The notes beneath the pieces are model-generated. The model worked only from the letters and a program-made list of their open reading frames with translations, searched no databases and had not been told where the DNA came from. A DNA stretch of 22,226 nucleotides from a virus. The position numbers were made by a program, and so were the translations under genes. Shown in pieces: positions 17,846-22,226 of this stretch. The stretch lies in IMG/VR virus record IMGVR_UViG_3300031825_000075, positions 1-22,226 of that record, one strand, 5' to 3'. Position 1 is the first letter of the stretch, and every line of letters begins with the position of its first letter.

Positions 17846-20800
17846 GCCCAGCAAGGATGCGCCGCATCACCTTCATGCGGCGCGCCTCGACCTCGTCCAG
17901 CAGCTCGCGCTGTTCGACGTCCGGCACCTTGTCCGTCTCGATGCGCTTGCGGGCCTTGTTCAGGTTCAACAGCGCCTTCTCGGCCGCGTCGAATTCGCCC
18001 ATGCGCTTCTTGCCGGCGGCCAGATCGCCGTCGCCGAGTTCGGTCAGCACCTTTTCCATGCCTTCGCGGTTGCCGTCCTTGGCGTACTTCTTGGCCTGGC
18101 CGACCGTCTGCTTCAGCTTCTTGGTTTCCTCGAAGAATGCCCGCTCCTGCGCACGCTCCTCCGGCGCCTCGCCATAGAAGCGGGACAGCGCCGGCACCTG
18201 TGAGGCTTCGATCTTCTTGCCCTGGGCCGAGTCGAGCGCCGTCGTCACGGCCTTATCCGCGGTCTGCGTGATGCCTGGTAGCAGGTAGCTATTGACCAGC
18301 AGGCGCAGCACCTCGGGCGGCACGTCGACAGCGCCAGGCTTGACCGAGTCGCCGCCGGTGATGTCATTGAGCAGCTTCGATGCCGCTTTCCACTGGTCGC
18401 CGGTGGAGCGGAATGCGCGATCGTAGGCCGGACCCACATAGCCGCGCTCGTCGGCTTCACGGTAGACCGGGCCGCCGGTGAATGATTTGTTCTCGGCCGC
18501 CTGGGCGACAGGCTTTACCACGGACGGCAGCAGGAACTGCGCAAACGAGCCCGGGGCTCCCATCGGGTTGAAGGCGTCGAGCGTGACCCGGGCCATGCTG
18601 GCGCCCTTCTCGACAACGCTACCGCCCTTCTTGAAAATCATCTCCGACATGATGCGGCCAGCGTTGACCATGACGTGCGGGCCAATCGGCAGCGGCACCT
18701 TCACGTACTTGCCCGACGGCGTCATGAAGATCCAGTTGCGTTCCTTCTCGAAGTCGGGGATCTCGTCGTACTTCTTCTTGCGCGTCTCGTCGTCATCGCC
18801 GCCAATGGCGCGGTTCAGCGCATCCATGACGAAGCCCATCGCCACCAGGCCGCCAGCCACCACCTGGGCGCGGCGGTTCTTCGCCAGCGCGCCAAGGAAG
18901 CGGGCATTGCCCTGCAGGTTGGCATTGAAGAACATGTACAGCGAATTGGCGAAAGCCGTCTGCGAGCCCTTGCGGTTGAAGTTCACCGTGATGTTCTTCG
19001 CTAGGCTGGCAGCCTGACGGTTGGTTAGGCCGGCGTCGCGCGCGGTCTGGTAGACGGCCAGGCGCACGCCGTTCTCGACGATGTTGTTATAGTCGTCGAT
19101 GGCCTCCACCAGCGAGCGCGCCAGGCGCCGCGGGTCGGCGATGCCCTGCTTCATCTGCTCGACCTGCTTTTCGAGGTCTTGCATGCGCTCGGCCGGGTTC
19201 TCGAAGGCCTTGACGTACCCGGTCTCGGAGCCGTCTTCCTTGAACTGGCGGGCATACTCTGCCCACTGGCCGGTGCCGTCGCCGCGCGTCATCTTCCAGT
19301 AGCCGGCCATGCCCTTCGGGATGCTGGCGAGTACCTTCGCCTCCTTGCCGGCAAGCGGGGTGTTCTGCAGGTTGAAGGCGGCGCCCTGCACGTCGCGCGC
19401 AAAGTTCGTGATCCAGAACAGCGGGTTCCGCGCGGTGATCCACTGCGACAGGTAGCGTGTGGCCTTGCCGATCGTCTCGACGGCCCACGGCAACTGTGCA
19501 GCGTCCAGGCTCTGCATTGCCTCGGCGATGCGCATGGCACGCTCGTTCTTCTCGTTGAAGACGATGAAATGCTCTTTGCCATTCTCCTTCACCGTGAGGA
19601 CGTTGTCCTTGCTCTTGAATAGCGGGTCGTCAGCCCACTCGACAAGGCCGGTGTCCGGGTTGACGCGCTTCTTCTTGGGCGGCTCGTCCACCTTCCAGAA
19701 CGTGTCATTCGGGAATTCGCGCGCCAGGTCCAGCAGCGAGCGGCCGACCTTGGCCTTCTCGGCGCGGGTGATCGTGCTCTGCGCCTGGGCGATCACGTTG
19801 GCGATAATGTCCTGCGCCTCAGCGGTCTGCCCGAGCGCGCGCTGCGATTCCGGCCCGCGCACGTTGAAGCCGCCCACCTTGCGCCGGCCGTGGCTCGGCA
19901 TGTCCTGCATGAGTGGGACGTAATTCTTGTAGACCGCCTCCCAAGCGTCGACCACCTCGCGCGTTTCCAGGCCCGACGACACGATGCGCCGGCGCGATTC
20001 CTTGGTGATGGCGTCGACCATCGCCGCAATCTTCTCGTAGGCCTCGGCCTTGCCCGCCTGCCGTGCCGCGGCCAGGATGCCGGCCGCCTCGGAATTGCTC
20101 ATGCCGGACAGGGCCTGATTATCCTTGCGGTTCGGGTTGATCTTGGCGAGCTGTGCATTGCGCTCCGGCGCGTGGCGGGCGTACAGGTAGCGGTTCACAT
20201 CGGCCAGCGACAGGCCGGACTCATGCACAGCTTTGAGCAACGGCGTCACGCGGCGGTCGATCAGGTTGTCGACCTGGGCCGACACGCGACCGTGGTAAAG
20301 CTCCTCGTTCAGATAGGCGTCCGAGCGCTCCCGGATCGTGTTGCCGGCCGAGCGAATCGCCTCCTGCACGCGCTTCAGGTCTATCTTGTTATCCTGCATG
20401 GCGCGGGCGATGTTGTCCCAAATGCCGGGCTCGGGCACCTCGAAAGACTGGCGCGGGCCGAAATTCAAATCGTCCTGGCTGTAGTCGACATTGTCGCGCG
20501 CGGACAGCCGCGTACCCGATTCTGCGCTGGCCTTCTGCTCGGCGCTCTTGTCGCGCAGGTAGGTCTGCGCATCGCGAAGCAGCGCGGCGATCTCGGCGTC
20601 GGTGACGTCGGCCTTCGTGAATCCGATCTTGCGCAGGAACTGGCGAATCGCATCCATCACCCGGCGCACGATGCTGTTCTGCGCGTTGCGCTCGGCCATG
20701 ACGGCGATGATCTCGCGCGCACGGCTCTCCGGCGACAGGCCGGGCTGCGTGCGGTCCACATGTGCGGCGGCGTCGGCGATGGCCTTGTTCCCGTCGCGCT

Positions 20801-22226
20801 CGGCGGCGATCACGCGCTGCGCAAGGCGGCCCATCTCCGTGGCGCCGACCATGTTCTCTAGGCCGTAGTGGCCGATCAGCTCGTGCCGCGCCACCTCGAC
20901 GGCGCGCTGCGTGGAAGACAGGTTCTCGGCGATCAAGCCGACCTTGTTCGTCTCACTGTTCCAGAAGCCTTCAATGTCCTTGGCGCCGTCGCGCGAGGCC
21001 TGCGCCCGCACATTCTCCGGGGCGTCGGCCAGGGTGGCGTACACCTCGACGTCGTGCCCATAGGTGTCCTTTGCGATGGCGGCGCGCGCCTCGTCGGCGG
21101 TGATGCCGGCGCCAGTGCCGCGGGACAATGCCGGCGCATCCTGGCCGGGATGATAAAACTCCTCGTCGATGCCCTTTACCTTCGCTGTGCCCTTGTTCTG
21201 CACGAACCCGAGGCGGCTGTAAAAGTCACGAAGCCGCTTTTGGTGTGCCTTTCCGAGCCCTGCCTCAGTCGTCAGCGCGGGGATCAGCCCCTTCTCGTGT
21301 GCGGCAGCGATGATCGCCTTCAGTGCGGCGGTCCCTTCGCCCTGCCCCTTGCGGGCGCCCTGGATGTCATCAATGACAAGGCGGTTGCCATCGATACGCA
21401 GCTTCAGGTCGGCGATCCGCTGGCCGTCCTTGCGCAACGCGCGGGTTGCTCCGTCGTACTCGTACCCACCGAACGAGCGGAATTGTTCGGCGGCAAGGCG
21501 CTTGCCTTCGTCGAATCCCGTTGTTCCAGAGGCGGTTACGGTTTGAGTGCCCATCTTGGAGAATAGCGCTTCCTGCCCGCGGGCGGCGGCCTGGTCGGCT
21601 TCGCGGTCGCTGCCGGTCAGCACGAAGTCGTCGCGCTGCGCATCGGCCGCGGCCTTGCGGTCGGCTTCCTTCTGCTGGCTGGCCTGCTCCGCGCGCTGTG
21701 CGCCCTCGCGCGCGACGCGGGCCTTGCCCTCCGCTAGGCTTTCGGAGCCGAGGGCAAAGTCAGGGGCGCGCTCTCCTGCTGCACCCGTTGCCGGCGCTTC
21801 TGGATGAGCTTCTGCGCTGCTTCGATCACGTCCTTGCGCATCGGCTGCGGCAGTTTGCCCAAGGCTTGCTGGATCTGCTGCTGCCTGTTCGGCGGCAGGG
21901 GTGGCGCCTGCTTGGTCGGCGGTGGGTTCTTGGACATGGTTAGCCTCGATGCTATGTAGGAATGCGTCGACTGCGGCATCCTCGGACGGGTCGCCCAGGA
22001 TGACGTCGAGCGCGTCCATCTGTTCGTTGCTGAAGTCGGCAGCGCCGGCCTCCTCTAGATCCTTCTGGCTGAGATAGTCCTCGTACTCGGCCGCCTGGCG
22101 CTCGCGCTGCGCCTGCTCCCATCCCTGCGGAGTATAGTGCTTTTCGCCGCGCAGCTCGGAGTCGAAAAGCTCCTCTAGCTCGCGCGTGTCGTGCTTGCCG
22201 TGCTCGTCGCGCGACAGGTAGCCATA
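17832..22226 (-). CDS. Giant polyvalent phage protein, N-terminus outside the window
   Basis: At least 1,464 residues; the frame stays open to the right window edge, so the ATG at 22019 is internal. From the N-terminus: a charged segment, an alanine/glutamine-rich low-complexity linker (about 21600-21950), and a GNAT-like part (about 21200-21400, DIQGARKGQGEGTAALKAII and FYSRLGFV). Next comes a metallopeptidase-like helix HELIGHYGLE (20862-20891), with HExxxH rather than HExxH. Long helical regions follow, then a C-terminal part like the LPD38 polyvalent-associated domain (ITARNPLFWITNFARDVQGA, TVNFNRKG). Such proteins are packed in virions and injected with the DNA to counter host functions. 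That role is inferred. Confidence 0.75.
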   Translation of the reverse strand, partial: YGYLSRDEHGKHDTRELEELFDSELRGEKHYTPQGWEQAQRERQAAEYEDYLSQKDLEEAGAADFSNEQMDALDVILGDPSEDAAVDAFLHSIEANHVQEPTADQAGATPAAEQAAADPASLGQTAAADAQGRDRSSAEAHPEAPATGAAGERAPDFALGSESLAEGKARVAREGAQRAEQASQQKEADRKAAADAQRDDFVLTGSDREADQAAARGQEALFSKMGTQTVTASGTTGFDEGKRLAAEQFRSFGGYEYDGATRALRKDGQRIADLKLRIDGNRLVIDDIQGARKGQGEGTAALKAIIAAAHEKGLIPALTTEAGLGKAHQKRLRDFYSRLGFVQNKGTAKVKGIDEEFYHPGQDAPALSRGTGAGITADEARAAIAKDTYGHDVEVYATLADAPENVRAQASRDGAKDIEGFWNSETNKVGLIAENLSSTQRAVEVARHELIGHYGLENMVGATEMGRLAQRVIAAERDGNKAIADAAAHVDRTQPGLSPESRAREIIAVMAERNAQNSIVRRVMDAIRQFLRKIGFTKADVTDAEIAALLRDAQTYLRDKSAEQKASAESGTRLSARDNVDYSQDDLNFGPRQSFEVPEPGIWDNIARAMQDNKIDLKRVQEAIRSAGNTIRERSDAYLNEELYHGRVSAQVDNLIDRRVTPLLKAVHESGLSLADVNRYLYARHAPERNAQLAKINPNRKDNQALSGMSNSEAAGILAAARQAGKAEAYEKIAAMVDAITKESRRRIVSSGLETREVVDAWEAVYKNYVPLMQDMPSHGRRKVGGFNVRGPESQRALGQTAEAQDIIANVIAQAQSTITRAEKAKVGRSLLDLAREFPNDTFWKVDEPPKKKRVNPDTGLVEWADDPLFKSKDNVLTVKENGKEHFIVFNEKNERAMRIAEAMQSLDAAQLPWAVETIGKATRYLSQWITARNPLFWITNFARDVQGAAFNLQNTPLAGKEAKVLASIPKGMAGYWKMTRGDGTGQWAEYARQFKEDGSETGYVKAFENPAERMQDLEKQVEQMKQGIADPRRLARSLVEAIDDYNNIVENGVRLAVYQTARDAGLTNRQAASLAKNITVNFNRKGSQTAFANSLYMFFNANLQGNARFLGALAKNRRAQVVAGGLVAMGFVMDALNRAIGGDDDETRKKKYDEIPDFEKERNWIFMTPSGKYVKVPLPIGPHVMVNAGRIMSEMIFKKGGSVVEKGASMARVTLDAFNPMGAPGSFAQFLLPSVVKPVAQAAENKSFTGGPVYREADERGYVGPAYDRAFRSTGDQWKAASKLLNDITGGDSVKPGAVDVPPEVLRLLVNSYLLPGITQTADKAVTTALDSAQGKKIEASQVPALSRFYGEAPEERAQERAFFEETKKLKQTVGQAKKYAKDGNREGMEKVLTELGDGDLAAGKKRMGEFDAAEKALLNLNKARKRIETDKVPDVEQRELLDEVEARRMKVMRRILAGPTGK
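21734..21937 (-). CDS. Possible nested gene inside the polyvalent linker
   Basis: A 67-residue frame in another phase from the ATG at 21937 with GAGG 6 bases upstream. It begins MSKNPPPTKQAPPLPPNRQQ, contains a basic helix (QALGKLPQPMRKDVIEAAQK) and ends APLTLPSAPKA. Lysine and isoleucine content is higher than in usual shadow frames of this GC-rich DNA. The main frame here is low-complexity and may tolerate overlap. A past frameshift in the main gene is the alternative. Confidence 0.35.
   Translation of the reverse strand: MSKNPPPTKQAPPLPPNRQQQIQQALGKLPQPMRKDVIEAAQKLIQKRRQRVQQESAPLTLPSAPKA

Noticed and set aside
19890-20861. Plus-strand open frame of 323 codons inside the polyvalent gene
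   Set aside because: It is the antisense shadow of a clearly coding GC-rich gene, with no recognisable motif or start signal.
1-22226. CRISPR arrays, tRNA or rRNA genes, insertion sequences
   Set aside because: No regularly spaced repeat array, cloverleaf-like sequence with a CCA-type end, or transposase with terminal repeats was seen on either strand.

Overview
The window looks like part of a temperate, lambda-type phage that keeps its prophage as a plasmid (a phage-plasmid). The DNA is GC-rich with strong third-position GC. The protein families (GH19 endolysin, a large polyvalent virion-type protein, Lar/DUF551-like proteins, AAA ATPase next to a DUF669-like SSB) suggest a Burkholderiales-type betaproteobacterial host. 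Host and nearest relative are inferences from gene content; no search was run. No integrase, terminase or capsid gene lies inside the window.

Layout. (1) 1-7249, minus strand: a compact, translationally coupled early operon read leftward from a cro-like gene: Cro-like HTH, short leader ORF, small winged-helix-like protein, an O-like replication initiator with iterons inside its own gene, small proteins, a P-like helicase loader, several small phage proteins, NinB, a Ref-like HNH protein, a DUF3310 protein and a PDDEXK (Holliday-resolvase-like) nuclease. (2) 7250-7349: divergent control region. (3) 7350-13722, plus strand: XRE repressor without a peptidase domain, an unknown protein, a recombination block (AAA ATPase, SSB, HTH protein, 3'-5' exonuclease), then accessory genes including a 585-residue zinc-ribbon mosaic and a Lar/DUF551 fusion. 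(4) 13723-15711: a plasmid maintenance block, with a par control region, ParA, a ParG-like ribbon-helix-helix partner, a winged-helix Rep and an iteron origin with two perfect DnaA boxes. (5) 15940-22226, minus strand: the end of the late operon, with a giant polyvalent protein (cut by the window edge), GH19 endolysin, a small beta-rich protein, and nested Rz/Rz1 spanins. One plus-strand secreted-protein gene (17375-17845) sits among these as a likely moron.

How it fits together. Two replication systems are visible: an O/P system with an origin inside the O gene, suited to lytic replication, and a Rep/iteron origin with partition genes, suited to prophage maintenance. This parallels the separate lytic and plasmid replicons of P1. 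An asymmetric 18-bp element (consensus TATGCATATATGGCTTGA) recurs at early promoters on both strands. It usually overlaps the -35 box or follows the -10 box, and degenerate copies lie in the repressor/cro control region. The most parsimonious reading is a dispersed operator set for the phage repressor. The most unusual single gene is the O-like initiator, which carries an apparent GIY-YIG nuclease domain between its winged-helix domain and the iteron segment.
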